Origin: Nymphaea colorata
Lineage: Eukaryota > Streptophyta > Magnoliopsida > Nymphaeales > Nymphaeaceae
Direction: 5' to 3'
Length of the DNA stretch: 64,000 nucleotides
Assembly: GCF_008831285.2 (NCBI RefSeq)
Contig: NC_045142.1
Location: 23,807,300 to 23,871,299, forward strand
Every line of letters begins with the position of its first letter. Position 1 is the first letter of the stretch. This document shows positions 1 to 10,900 of the stretch, in pieces. The position numbers were made by a program, and so were the translations under genes. The notes under the pieces are model-generated. The model ran no database searches. It was not told the DNA's origin and saw nothing but the letters and a program-made list of their open reading frames with translations.

Positions 1-133
1 TTCCCAAATTCAACCTCTCCACCTAAACAACCCAAATTTATCTATCCCTTCCTTTCATACACACAAGATAGAGGGCAGGACGGCCAAAGGCAAACTTTCC
101 AACTACATCAACGATAGACGAGAACCAACTAAC

Positions 134-439
134 CGTCAAGTAGTCCTCTGGCTTTGGATTAGTGGGCACCATTGCAGTCGACGACTTCGAGGCCGCTTCC
201 TCGGCGCCCTCGGCCACCGGTTCCGCCTTCGCCTCGGCCGTCTCCGACCCCTCGTTAGCATCAGAACAGAATGCCCTCACTCTAGAAGCAGGAGTTACGC
301 CATTGTTGCCTCTCAGAGCTCCCAAAACCCTAAATAAAGAACGTTGGCCCTGTCCAACATTGCTCGTATGAAGGGAAAGGCCGGAAGGGAGCCTCTGCAG
401 ACGTCCCCGCAAAGAAGGGGCAGCTAGAATCTTCAACAT
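134..439 (-). CDS. LON1: LON protease homologue, mitochondrial: first coding exon (partial gene)
   Basis: This is the N-terminal 102 residues of an ATP-dependent Lon-type serine protease of the mitochondrial matrix, which degrades damaged and unassembled proteins. The exon begins with MLKIL and has an Arg/Ser/Leu-rich, acid-poor presequence. A Glu/Ala-rich linker follows, ending in the motif VPTNPKPEDYLT, which matches plant LON1 just before the Lon substrate-binding domain. A donor GTTAGT at 133-128 ends the exon in phase 0; the rest of the gene lies left of the window. The frame stays open upstream to a Met at 616, but plant LON1 proteins start at the MLK methionine, so I chose 439. The gene is head to head with FLD. 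Family assignment rests on the signature before the splice site; the AAA+ and protease domains are not visible. Confidence 0.8.
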
Positions 440-2077
440 CGCCAATGGCTGCTGGGTTGTGGACGCCAGGGAGTGAAAAACAATACTACCCACATACAAA
501 AAAATCAAAAACTCCGACTTTGACAAGCTGGGGCGGGTGGCAAACTTGACTGTGATCCCAAAAACGGGATTCAGAGGAAATGGGGAGCTTAAGAAACCTT
601 GAACGTGGGTTCTCAAGGAATCTGCTAATTTTCTTTATAGTAACGAACATCGGCCAACCATAAAGATGACGAATTTCCTGTTGCTTGCTCAATTGGAAAT
701 GCAGGAACTATGTTTTTTTTGGAGAGATTCAGAATTAGCAGAGAATGTAGAGAGAGAATGAGAGTCTGGGACTCTGGAGTTCCAAAAACTGCCATCTCTC
801 TCTTAAACCCTACCAAAAAAGCCTTCCCATATTTGTGATATTTGACTGTCCGGATCCTTCTTTGTCAACGAGCTCGCACAAACGGATCGGATGTGATCGT
901 CCAGTCGATCCGAAAACTCCGGCCCGTTCAAGATATCAAACTCACGCCGAATAACCCAATTCAGGATCCAAGTCCAATAAGGCTTGGAGCATGTAAGAGA
1001 GCAAATCCGAATCCGATGGTACCACAAACCTCTAACTTAGTTTATGATGTGTACGAATTGATCCTTTGATTGGCTGAAGATTTGGATCTCTTGAGATATC
1101 CAAATCTTTTGATGCCAAATGCTTCATGATTAGAACTCAAACCCGATCCAATGGCTTTAACTGATGTATCCGATCCAGCAAACTGGCACCAGATTTTCAG
1201 GCTGACCCGATCCGTCCCGAGGTCATGTTGTTATTCAAGTAGCCCTCGTTCTTTTGTTAATTACCTTTCCACCTGCTCCTCGTAACAATTCGGTGGGCAC
1301 GTCCCTCGTCTTAAGATTACTCGGTTCTTCTACGGCTTTGGCACATTAACCGCTTTTGATTGTCGGAGGACTTCCTTTCTTGCCACTCAAGCAACAAAAA
1401 CTAAATAAAAATAAAAAAAACATCCATCCCTAATTTTTTATTCAAAAAATAAAAATGTCAATTTTTCATATAAAATAGATATTGTCTACATAATATATTT
1501 ATTAACTTAGTATATAATCGTGTTCATTAATATCTATATAAGGAGGCGATGTATCGATGTACATATAAAATATCAAAAATCTTATAAGTATTCCATAAGA
1601 ATTGTTCAATGATGTAGAGCTTTTTTTTTTTTTTATTCAACATTAAAGATTTGATTATTTGTAGACATGTTCTTCAAGATTTCGTATCTAATTTTAAATT
1701 ATCATTGTTTACCTAAAAGTTAAAACCATTCCATACTTTAAATGTAAGTAGGGTTGCTAATTTATGATTTAATGGAATGGTGTAAAAGCAATTATATATA
1801 AGCTTATGTGAATAAATAATACTGCATGCATACCTTTCTAAGTCACACGCTATTGAACAATTTTATGAATGACGTTCATTTTATTATAAGGTACTATAGT
1901 CTGTAACAATTAGCATTTTATTTTGAAATATTTGTCTTTAGATATAATGTGATTTATATGTCACCTATATGTTGTTGCATTTTTGCCCAACTTTGAATGT
2001 TAATGAGTTTCGAACCAAGTTCCTCGTCTTCTTGCAAAACTTAGATATGTGGGAAAGGTCGGACCACCCTATGTCGA
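440..2077. other. LON1 leader/promoter and intergenic DNA
   Basis: Bases 440 to about 800 probably contain the 5' leader and core promoter of the minus-strand LON1 gene. From about 1380 the DNA becomes very AT-rich. I see no coding frame with recognisable content, no RNA gene and no clear transposon ends. Short overlapping frames at 486-1069 have no family resemblance. Confidence 0.5.
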
Positions 2078-2540
2078 AGATTTCGGGTCTTTTTGAGGAT
2101 TTGAAATCCATGGATTTTAGTTTCTTCGTTTGATGGAATCGTAGATGAGCAGAGATTTCAGACTTTTTTTGAGGATTTGAAATCCGTAGATTTCAGTTTC
2201 TTCATTTGATGGAATCATAGATCGACAGATATTTTAGGCCTTTTTGAGGATTGGAAATCCGTGGATTTCAGTTTCTTCGTTTGATGGAATCCTAGATGGC
2301 CAGAGATTTCAGGCCTTTTAAGGATTTGAAATCCGTGGATTTCAATTTCTTTGTTTGATGCAATCATAAATGCAATAATAAATCGACAGAGATTTCAGGC
2401 CTTTTTGAGGATTGAAAATCCGTGGATTTCAGTTTCTTCGTTTGATGGAATCATAGATCGACAGAGATTTCAAGCCTTTTTGAGGTTTGGAAATCCGTGG
2501 ATTTGAGTTTCTTCGTTTGATGGAATCGTTGATCGACAGA
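2078..2540. repeat. Tandem array of about six ~75-bp units
   Basis: A unit beginning AGATTTCAGGCCTTTTTGAG and ending near GATGGAATCATAGATCGACAG recurs about six times with scattered substitutions. The fourth unit is longer through a short internal insertion. The array stops about 10 bp before the copia element and does not resume on its other side. No coding role is evident. Confidence 0.85.
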
Positions 2541-2548
2541 TCTGTGAT

Positions 2549-2553
2549 CGGAG
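2549..2553. repeat. Target-site duplication, left copy (CGGAG)
   Basis: CGGAG directly precedes the left LTR and is repeated exactly after the right LTR at 7474-7478. This is the 5-bp duplication expected from copia integration. Confidence 0.9.
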
Positions 2554-2922
2554 TGTAAGAAATCAAAATGAAGAAATAATTAAAGGGACAAAATTTTTTA
2601 AAGTGGTTCAGCCAATAGGCCTACGTCCACTAATCTATCGTTTCTTGCTTGCCTTCCTTTGGTGGAGATGCTCATTTATATAGAGGAGTTACATAAGGGG
2701 TCTCTAGTTCCCAAGAGACATGACTTTTCATCTTTCAACATACATGACTTTTCATCCCTCAAGAGACATGACTTTTCATCTCTCAAGAGACATGTCTTTT
2801 CATTTCCTAAGAGACTTGACTTTTCATCTTCCAACAGACATGACTTTTCATCTCTCAAGAGATATGACTTTTCATCTCCCAAGTAATACACATTGAGAGC
2901 CTTTTTAGTGTTTCTGTTAACA
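2554..2922 (-). repeat. LTR (3' LTR of the minus-strand element)
   Basis: 369 bp, beginning TGTAAGAAATC and ending TGTTAACA. It holds seven copies of a 24-bp tandem unit (2712-2885) containing the core CATGACTTTTCATC. The repeat is open on both strands, giving spurious 70-95-residue frames. Confidence 0.95.
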
Positions 2923-5791
2923 TCCCCCGCAAGCTCAATGCTCCAACAATGAGATTGAGCTTGTTAATTATTTGATAATGGTGTTGCTTACTAAGTGGCT
3001 TAGTTAAAATATCAGCAACCTGATCTTTGGAAGAGATGTACTGAATTTTCAAATCTCCTTTAGCCAATTTTTCTCGAACAAAATGAAGGTCAATCTCTAT
3101 GTGTTTGCTGCGACTATGATACACAGGATGAGCTGCAAGATACGCTGCGCCAATGTTGTCGCACCATAATATGGGAGGTTGTGATTGATCAACACAAAGT
3201 TATTTTAATAAAAATTGTAACCACATGATTTCAGCAGTAGTATTGGCAATGGATCGATACTCAGCCTCAGTGCTAGAACGAGAGACAACTGACTGCTTTT
3301 TAGCACTCCATGAAACTAGATTGGATCCAATAAACACTGCATATCCACCTGTAGAGCGTCTATCATCAAGACATCCTGCCCAATCTGCATCACTGTAAGC
3401 ATTAATATTTAAAACTGAACTAGGTCTAAGAACAAGGCCATAATCAATAGTGTGCTTCAAATATCTTATGATTCTCTTTACGGCATCCCAATGGGCATCA
3501 GTAGGATGATGCATGTATTGACAAACTTTGTTGACAGCATAAAAGATGTCTGGACGAGTCACAGTAGAGTATTGAAGAGCGCCAACAATGCTGCGATAAA
3601 GAGTTGGATCATAAAAATTTGATCCAGTTTGAGCAGATAAAGCAGGGGAGCATGCCATGGGAGTTGAAACTCCCTTAGCTCCAAGCATATTTGTTCTTTT
3701 GAGAAGCTCGAATATGTACATCCTTTGAGACAATATTAGCTTATTGTCAATTCTTTTTGCTTCTATGCCCAAAAAGAAATGAAGCTCACCCATATCTTTA
3801 ATGGCGAACTCACTTTTGAATTGACAAATAATTTTATGAATATATTCTGGTGAGCTTCCTGTTATGATCATGTCATCCACGTATACCAAAACATGTAGAA
3901 GTATTTCTTTTTTTCTCAAAATAAAAAGAGATGAATCTGTTTGAGCCCCTTTAAAACCAAGATTTTGGAGGAATTGACTAAGACGGGCAAACCATGCCCT
4001 AGGAGCCTGTTTTAAACCATATAAAGCACGTTCAAGCTTGCATACATGATTTGGGAAAGAATGATTTTGAAATCCGGGTGGTTGAGCCATATAAACTTCT
4101 TCTGAAATAGATCCATATAAGAATGCATTTTGAATATCCAGCTGATGTATTTTTCATTTGTGACTAATACAAATAGTCAATACTGTCCGAATTGTAGTAG
4201 GCTTCACAACAGGGCTGAAGGTTTCAGTATAGTCAATTCCTTCTTTTTGACTATATCCCTTAGCGACGAGTCTAGCCTTGTATCTTTCCAATGATCCATC
4301 TGCCTTTCGCTTGATTTTGAACACCCATTTACATCCTACAATGTGTTTGGCTTTTTTCTTTGGAACAAGTTTTCAAGTATTGTTTCGAATAAGAGCATCA
4401 TATTCTTCTTGCATGGCCTTCCTCCAATTTTCATCTTCATATGCTTCATTGAAACTTGAGGGTTCTTTGTCTTCAAGAAGAGTGGAGACAAGAGCTCTTG
4501 GAAGAGAGTGTTTGCTAGAAAAATATGTATGGAACTCATTGTATTTAAAATTAGGTTTGAAGATTCCCACTTGAGATCTAGTAGTCATAGGATGGACTCG
4601 TTCTTGATTTGGTTCATTTTCATTGGATTGGGTAGGCTCCTCATTTTCAAGAGTTTCAGGTTGAGATTCACTATTTGTTTCAGATTGAAGTAAGGGTTCA
4701 TCTGAAGTTGTGGAGGTACTAGATGATGGTATTGTAGGGTTTGAGAACTGATATTCATGAGGAGAGGTTAAAATTATAGCTTGGTTTTGAGTTTCTAGAT
4801 CTTGAGTTCTAGTTTCTTGAGTATCAATAAAAGGAAATTTTTTTTCATTAAATTTGACATGTTTCGAAATATAGATTTTACGGGTTCGTACACCCAAACA
4901 ATAATATCCTTTATGTTGAGGAGCATAACCCAAGAAAACACATTTTTCAGAATGGTAATCTAATTTATTTTTCTGATAAGCTCTTAAACAAGGAAAGCAT
5001 TCACATCCAAAGATTTTGAGGAAGTCATAGTCAGGTTTCTCTTTGAACAATTTTTCCAAAGGAGAAGCAAAATCAAGAATCTTGGTTGGCATTCGGTTAA
5101 TCAAATATACAGCAGTACAAAAAGCATATGACCAAAAGTTCTTAGGAATATTACCTTCTGCCATTAGAGATAAACCTGTTTCAACAATATGTTTATGTCT
5201 CTTTTCAGCTGCTCCATTTTGTTCAGGGGTATGAGGACATGATATTCTATGTCCAATCCCATTATCGACAAGATATGATTGAAGCCCTTGAAATTCTCCT
5301 CCCCAATCTGAGTGAAAATATTTTATCTTGTGCCCAGTGAGATTTTCAGAAAGTGCCTTGAAAGCTTTAAAAACATGACTGACATCTGATTTTTTTTTCA
5401 TCAAATAAATCCAAGTATATCTTGAAAACGCATCCATAAAAATCACATAGTACTTAAAACCATTCACACTCTCCACTGGAGCTGGACCCCATACATCAGA
5501 ATAAATGAGTTCAAGCGGGCGTTTCACCTTACTTGAAATAGCATTAAATGGAAGTTTATGACTTTTAGCCTTTTGACAAGCTTCACACAAATAATTTAAA
5601 CAATCATCATAATAAGACAAATCATACTTGTTCAAAACCTTCTTAACAATGGAAAATGAAGGGTGACCAAGTCTTTTGTGCCACTGCCCAATAGTATGTC
5701 TTTCTCCAAGTTGTGCTTCCTTTTTTCTGCTACTAAGGTCTATCTTATATAGCCCATCACTGCTCGTTCCTTGATGAAGAATTTTTCCCAT
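2855..5791 (-). pseudogene. Broken copia pol: integrase, reverse transcriptase, RNase H
   Basis: Three open stretches share one frame. 5791-4373 carries the integrase zinc-binding HHCC region and the catalytic core (FHSDWGGEF, then the Glu in EQNGAAEKRH). 4090-3200 carries reverse transcriptase (YVDDMIITG) and the start of RNase H (SDADWAGCLDDRRSTGGY). 3124-2855 is the Pol C-terminus (ADILTKPL) running into the LTR. The frame is interrupted by TGA near 4373, TGA near 4153 (both where copia proteins normally have Trp) and TAA at 3200. It is offset from the Gag frame, with the linker between protease and integrase missing. Autonomous Pol activity is therefore not expected. Confidence 0.93.
2923..2930 (-). 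promoter_or_regulatory. Polypurine tract of the copia element
   Basis: On the minus strand GCGGGGGA lies directly before the 3' LTR, where plus-strand cDNA priming occurs in LTR retrotransposons. Confidence 0.75.
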
Positions 5792-6974
5792 TTCCTGAAC
5801 GTTGTACAGATAACAAGTTTCTTGTTATTTTGGGCACATGAAGGAGATCATTTAAAACTAAATTTTGAGATGTCTTTGAAGAACCAATATGAAAAATTCT
5901 CAAACCTGATCCATCTCCGATTTTTACTGCATCTCCACCTTTGTATTTGGCATGAATGGACAAGTTATTGATATCATTGGTGATGTGATGAGTCGCACCG
6001 GAGTCAGGATACCAATTGTCATCTCCAATGTCTTGATTCAGAGTGCTAGAAGAAACGGCATGATATGCTTGAGGAGGCGTTGTCTCTTTTTCTTTAAGCA
6101 AGTTAGTATATGACCAACAAAACTTTGCAATATGACCAACTTTTCCACATATTTGGCACACAAAACGATCACCTTTGTATTGATCACATATTTGGCACAC
6201 AAAACGATCACCTTTGTATTGATCACTTTTCCGGACTCCTCCTCTAGATTGATAGTTGTTTCTACCACGACCTCTGTAGTTGGTTTGCTTGTTGTAAACT
6301 TGTTTTGAGGCAATATTCGCAGCTGGCATAATAGATTCAAAAGTTTGAGAATCATCTTCTTTTAAGTTGGCTTCTTGTATGAGAAGAAGCCCATGAAGTT
6401 CGTTCAAAGAGACAGGATCCTTTCGAGTTTCCATACTGACTTTAAAAGCAAGATATTCACTTGGCAATCCTCTAAAAATTTGAAGAACAAGATCATCTTC
6501 ATCAACAGGTTTGGATGCAATGGCTATTTGATGAGCAATAGATTTTGCTTTGTTTATATAAACATCCATAGAACTAGACCCCTTTTTCAAATCTTGAAAC
6601 TGTGATTTTAACTGCATTATTCGAGCCCTAGATTGAGTGACATATGACTGCCTAAGAGCGCTCCAAACCTCTAGAGAGGTTTTTAAACCAATAATTTGGG
6701 TATGTATTGCTTCAGATAGAGATGACTTAATCCAACTCAAAAGTAGTTGATCATTTCTCAACCATTCAATATATTCTGAACTAATTTCAGTTGTTCCACT
6801 TCTAAACATTGATGGAGCATGTTTGCTTCCATCAATATATCTCATGAGATCAAATGAGATCAAAATTGAAGTAAATTGAGATTCCCAAATAAGATAATTT
6901 TCAGCATTTAACTTGATGGTGAGGAAATGCTGTAAATTGCTTGGGCACTGAAGAGGAGAAGCAAGAAAATTCAT
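5757..6974 (-). CDS. Copia Gag-protease open frame (405 aa)
   Basis: This is the Gag half of the retrotransposon. An N-terminal copia Gag domain (NYLIWESQF; later LEVWSALRQSY and the FRGLPSEY motif) packages the RNA. A CCHC zinc knuckle, CQICGKVGHIAKFC, follows, then the aspartic protease active site DSGATHHIT. A 13-residue segment ending in CQIC is duplicated just before the knuckle (39 bp, near 6163-6225). An in-frame ATG 17 codons upstream (7025) is followed by a TAA four codons later, so the usual start appears lost and Met 6974 is the next available. The frame leaves the copia alignment after NLLSVQ, where sequence is missing before the integrase. Confidence 0.9.
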   Translation of the reverse strand: MNFLASPLQCPSNLQHFLTIKLNAENYLIWESQFTSILISFDLMRYIDGSKHAPSMFRSGTTEISSEYIEWLRNDQLLLSWIKSSLSEAIHTQIIGLKTSLEVWSALRQSYVTQSRARIMQLKSQFQDLKKGSSSMDVYINKAKSIAHQIAIASKPVDEDDLVLQIFRGLPSEYLAFKVSMETRKDPVSLNELHGLLLIQEANLKEDDSQTFESIMPAANIASKQVYNKQTNYRGRGRNNYQSRGGVRKSDQYKGDRFVCQICDQYKGDRFVCQICGKVGHIAKFCWSYTNLLKEKETTPPQAYHAVSSSTLNQDIGDDNWYPDSGATHHITNDINNLSIHAKYKGGDAVKIGDGSGLRIFHIGSSKTSQNLVLNDLLHVPKITRNLLSVQRSGNGKNSSSRNEQ

Positions 6975-7092
6975 ACTCGTATCAGAGTTGACTCCTGTAT
7001 TTGATGATGCTTATTGATTTGCCATGAGAATGAAACGCGGCAACACAAGATGTAATCCTTAGGATCTAGCAGCAACACTAACAAGGACCAGT

Positions 7093-7105
7093 GGCTCTGA
7101 TACCA
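7093..7105 (-). promoter_or_regulatory. Primer-binding site for initiator tRNA-Met
   Basis: On the minus strand TGGTATCAGAGCC abuts the 5' LTR. It is the standard copia primer-binding site, complementary to the 3' end of plant initiator methionine tRNA. Confidence 0.95.
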
Positions 7106-7473
7106 TGTAAGAAATCAAAATGAAGAAATAATTAAAGGACAAAAATTTTTAAAGTGGTTCAGCCAATAGGCCTACGTCCACTAGTCTATCGTTTCTTGCT
7201 TGCCTTCCTTTAGTGGAGAGGCTCATTTATATAGAGGAGTTACATAAGGGGTCTCTAGTTCCCAAGAGACATGACTTTTCATCTTTCAACATACATGACT
7301 TTTCATCCCTCAAGAGACATGACTTTTCATCTCTCAAGAGACATGTCTTTTCATTTATTAAGAGACATGACTTTTCATCTTCCAACAGACATGACTTTTC
7401 ATTTCTCAAGAGATATGACTTTTCATCTCCCAAGTAATACACATTGAGAGCCTTCTTGGTGTTTCTGTTAACA
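7106..7473 (-). repeat. LTR (5' LTR of the minus-strand element)
   Basis: 368 bp, same ends as the left LTR and the same 24-bp internal tandem units. A sequence TATATAGAGG near 7229 is present in both LTRs but reads as a TATA-like motif only on the plus strand; I assign no promoter. Confidence 0.95.
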
Positions 7474-7478
7474 CGGAG
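7474..7478. repeat. Target-site duplication, right copy (CGGAG)
   Basis: Exact copy of 2549-2553 directly after the right LTR. Confidence 0.9.
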
Positions 7479-7952
7479 ATGGGTTATCAAACGTAAGATA
7501 GAACGAGTGCTCACATTCCAGAGCCAGCATTGTAAAATCTATCCGACCCGAAGTTTGACTCAACAGGTCCAGAATCGAAACCAGTGTTTGGATATGGATA
7601 TCCGAACCAGACGCTGGGAGATGCGTCCGGTTCGTACTCAGATCGAAAGACTCGGAACCACACAAACTTGCGTCTCAGTAAAAGCAGTTCAGTTCAAAAG
7701 TTCAAATCCATAAAAAGGGTTCCCGATCCGATCCATCTCTCAGTTTTTTTCGTTTCGCGCGTTTTGCTTCCTTTTCTGTCCGAACTAAGAGGAAAGCGGC
7801 CGCCCGTCTCTCCCGCGCCCGGCTGGAAAACTTCTGGCGAAACTTCCGTCGCCGGGACGCCGTCACTAACCCCGCTGCCTTCTCCTCGCTCCTTTCATCT
7901 GATAACGAGCTGAAGGCCAAGAAGAAGAAGAAGAAGAAGAAGAAGGCAAGGA
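7479..7952 (+). promoter_or_regulatory. FLD promoter-proximal region and 5' leader
   Basis: The copia element ends only about 480 bp before the FLD start codon, so the proximal promoter and leader must lie here unless transcription begins in the LTR. GC content rises sharply after 7780. An AAG-rich run at 7921-7946 lies directly before the start codon. I see no unambiguous TATA box. Confidence 0.5.
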
Positions 7953-10900
7953 ATGGAAGACGAGGCAGTTTCTTCGACGATTCCTCTATCGTCAGATTTA
8001 ACCGACGAGTCCACCCGAATCCCTTCGTCTACTGCCATGTCGGGAGAATCAACTACAGACGCCATCTTGCCCATCTCCAATGGAGGTCCCCATCCCAATC
8101 CCTCCGTTAGCCGCAAGGAAAACCCTAACCCTAACGCTAACCCCCAGGGCAATGCCGCGCCAGCAGAGACGTCGCTTCTTGATCGAAATCCTCGTCCTTC
8201 TTCCTTCTTCTCGAGTATGTTCCCCGATTTCCAGAACCCCACGCCATTGGCGATCTTCTCTCAGAAGGTCCAGAATCCTAACTTCCTGTTCCCCTCCCAC
8301 CTCGCCAACCAAAACCCTTTATTTCACAATCCCAACCCTCTAGAATTCTTCAACTATAATCCTTTCAAGCGGCCCGCTGCTCCGATTAAGTTACCCGACG
8401 AAACGCCTATCTCCAAGCCCGCCAAACTGCAACGAACGGCCCTCCGGAACGGTAAAATCAGTTCAAGGATCCCTGAGCCGTCTACTAGTTCCGTGAATCG
8501 GTATCCTGCTTCCAAGTCTCCCTTCCAACCGACGACTCTTGCAAATCGCAATGCTGATCAGCAGAACCCAGCCAATTCGCTGGCTGCATTAGCTCAACCA
8601 TTCTTCACGAGTAAGCGCAAGCGGAGCGGCCTTCGGCGAAGAGCTGCCTCTCTGTTGCCGCCTTCCGTTCGGGCAGATAATCAAGGTGCTTCGGAGTCTT
8701 CTGGTTCTGCAAATGGTGGTACTTATTTTCTTAGTTCCAGCATGGTTTCAAGTAGAACTACTAGAGCAGCTAAGATAGAGTCAGGCGACGAAATAATTGT
8801 TATAAACAAGGATCCAACTGCAGAGGCACTCATTGCGTTAACTGCTGGTTTTCCGGCGGATACTCTCACAGAGGACGAAATAGAGGCGGGAGTTGTCTCG
8901 TTAATTGGTAGCCTCGAACAAGTCAATTACACTATTATCAGAAACCATATTATCAGTAAATGGAGAGAAAACATCACCAGTTGGTTGTACAAAGAGGTTT
9001 TTGATGCTATAATTCCTGCCAAGTTCAAGAAACTGTTAGATTCCGCCTATGACTTTTTGGTTTCTTATGGGCACATAAATTTTGGAGTTGCTCCTGCAAT
9101 CAAAGAGAAGATTCCTAGCGAGCCAACTAGATCTAATGTAGTCATAGTAATTGGTGCTGGATTGGCTGGATTGGCCGCAGCGAGGCAGTTAATGGCGTCG
9201 GGCTTTAAGGTTGTAGTTCTGGAAGGTAGGAAGAGACCTGGTGGAAGGGTTTATACCAAGAACTTGGAAGGCAACAATAAGTTCGCGGCTTCAGATCTCG
9301 GTGGCAGTGTGCTTACAGGGACCCTAGGAAACCCACTTGGGATATTGGCGAAACAACTATCCTACCCTTTGCACAAAATTAGAGACAAATGCCCTTTGTA
9401 TAAACCGGATGGCCTGCCTGTGGATCCTGTTGCAGATGCAAAGGTTGAGGGCTCATTCAATCGTTTGCTGGATAAGGCTAGCAAGTTGAGGCAGTTGATG
9501 GGCGATATATCAGTTGATGTCTCATTAGGTGCAGCTTTGGAGACGTTCAGGCAGGTATATGGTGGTGCAGTCAGTGAGGAAGAAATAGGTTTGTTCAATT
9601 GGCATCTTGCAAATCTTGAATACGCCAATGCTGGTCTACTGTCAAAGCTGTCTCTTGCGTTTTGGGATCAGGACGATCCTTATGATATGGGTGGCGACCA
9701 CTGTTTCCTTCCTGGGGGGAATGGACGCTTGGTACAAGCTTTAGCTGAGAATGTGCCTATTCTTTATGAGAAAAGTGTGCATACAATTCGATACGGTGAT
9801 GATGGTGTGCAGGTGCTCGCTGGTAATCAGGTGTTTGACGGAGACATGGTCCTATGTACAGTTCCTCTTGGTGTGTTGAAAAGTAATTCTATCAAGTTCA
9901 CTCCGGAGTTGCCTCAGAGGAAACTTGACAGCATAAAGAGGCTGGGATTTGGATTGCTCAATAAGGTTGCAATGCTCTTTCCAACTGCATTTTGGGGAAC
10001 TGATTTGGACACTTTTGGTCACTTGTCTGAGAAACCAAATCGTCGAGGGGAGTTCTTTCTCTTCTATAGCTATGCCACTGTTGCTGGAGGTCCACTACTA
10101 ATAGCTTTGGTTGCTGGGGAAGCTGCAGTTGAGTTTGAAGCTATGGATGCTACTGATGCTGTTACCCTAGTTCTCCAAGTTCTCAAGGGTATGGAAATTA
10201 CTCATGATGTATTTTATGATCTGACAATGTTCTTCGTCTTACATTTTTGTTTTTCATGCGATCTCATGGTTCACTGTTTGACTTTCTTTTTTGGGGTAAC
10301 GGATGCTAGGTATCTTTAAGCCACAGGGAATCGAAGTTCCTGATCCCATCCAAACAGTTTGTACAAGATGGGGTAACGATCCCTTCAGCTTAGGATCCTA
10401 TTCAAATGTTGCAGTGGGTGCATCAGGGGATGATTACGATATCCTTGCAGAAAATGTTGGAGAAGGAAGGCTTTTCTTTGCAGGTGAGCATACCACTAGG
10501 AGATACCCTGCAACAATGCATGGTGCATTCTTGAGTGGCGCACGAGAAGCTGCTAATATATCAAACTATGCAAATGCTCGCACTTCAAAAATGAAGGTTG
10601 GGCATGGTCTGTCGAAGAACTTACAATCTTATGCTTCTCTTCTTGCCGATCTGTTTAGACATCCTGACCTAGAATTTGGGAGCTTTTCTGTCATATTTCG
10701 GCCACAATCAACTGAACCAAAATCAGAAGCTATCTTAAGGGTCACACTTGGAGGTTCAAGAAAAAAAGGTAACAGTGAGGGGTCAAAGCCGGACCAACAA
10801 CAGCACTCCAAGAAGCTACTCTTTCAGCAGCTTCAATCTTACTTCAATCAGCAGCAACAACTTCATATTTATGCCTTATTGTCAAGACAACAAGCACTTG

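Larger units (their letters stand above)
2554..7473 (-). mobile_element. Ty1/copia LTR retrotransposon, complete in structure but degenerate
   Basis: The 4.92-kb element is bounded by LTRs at 2554-2922 and 7106-7473, both running TG...CA on the plus strand, and flanked by identical 5-bp CGGAG duplications. Read on the minus strand, the order is 5' LTR, primer-binding site, Gag with protease, integrase, reverse transcriptase, RNase H, polypurine tract, 3' LTR. Integrase preceding reverse transcriptase is diagnostic of copia. By eye the LTRs differ by about ten substitutions and one indel in 369 bp, so insertion is fairly recent. The coding region is broken by a frameshift/deletion near 5790 and by in-frame stops, so this copy cannot make full Pol. 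It sits in the LON1-FLD head-to-head spacer. Confidence 0.97.

Noticed and set aside
38-616. Taking the full 192-codon frame as the LON1 start
   Set aside because: The 59 residues before MLKIL do not resemble plant LON1, and the frame past 134 runs into intron. The MLK methionine and a donor at 133 fit the family.
2078-2540. CRISPR-like repeat array
   Set aside because: Units are directly tandem with no unique spacers, and the context is a plant nuclear genome.
2659-2886. Repetitive 75-residue frame (and its twin at 7213-7437)
   Set aside because: It is the 24-bp tandem repeat of the LTRs read in frame; the opposite strand is open for the same reason.
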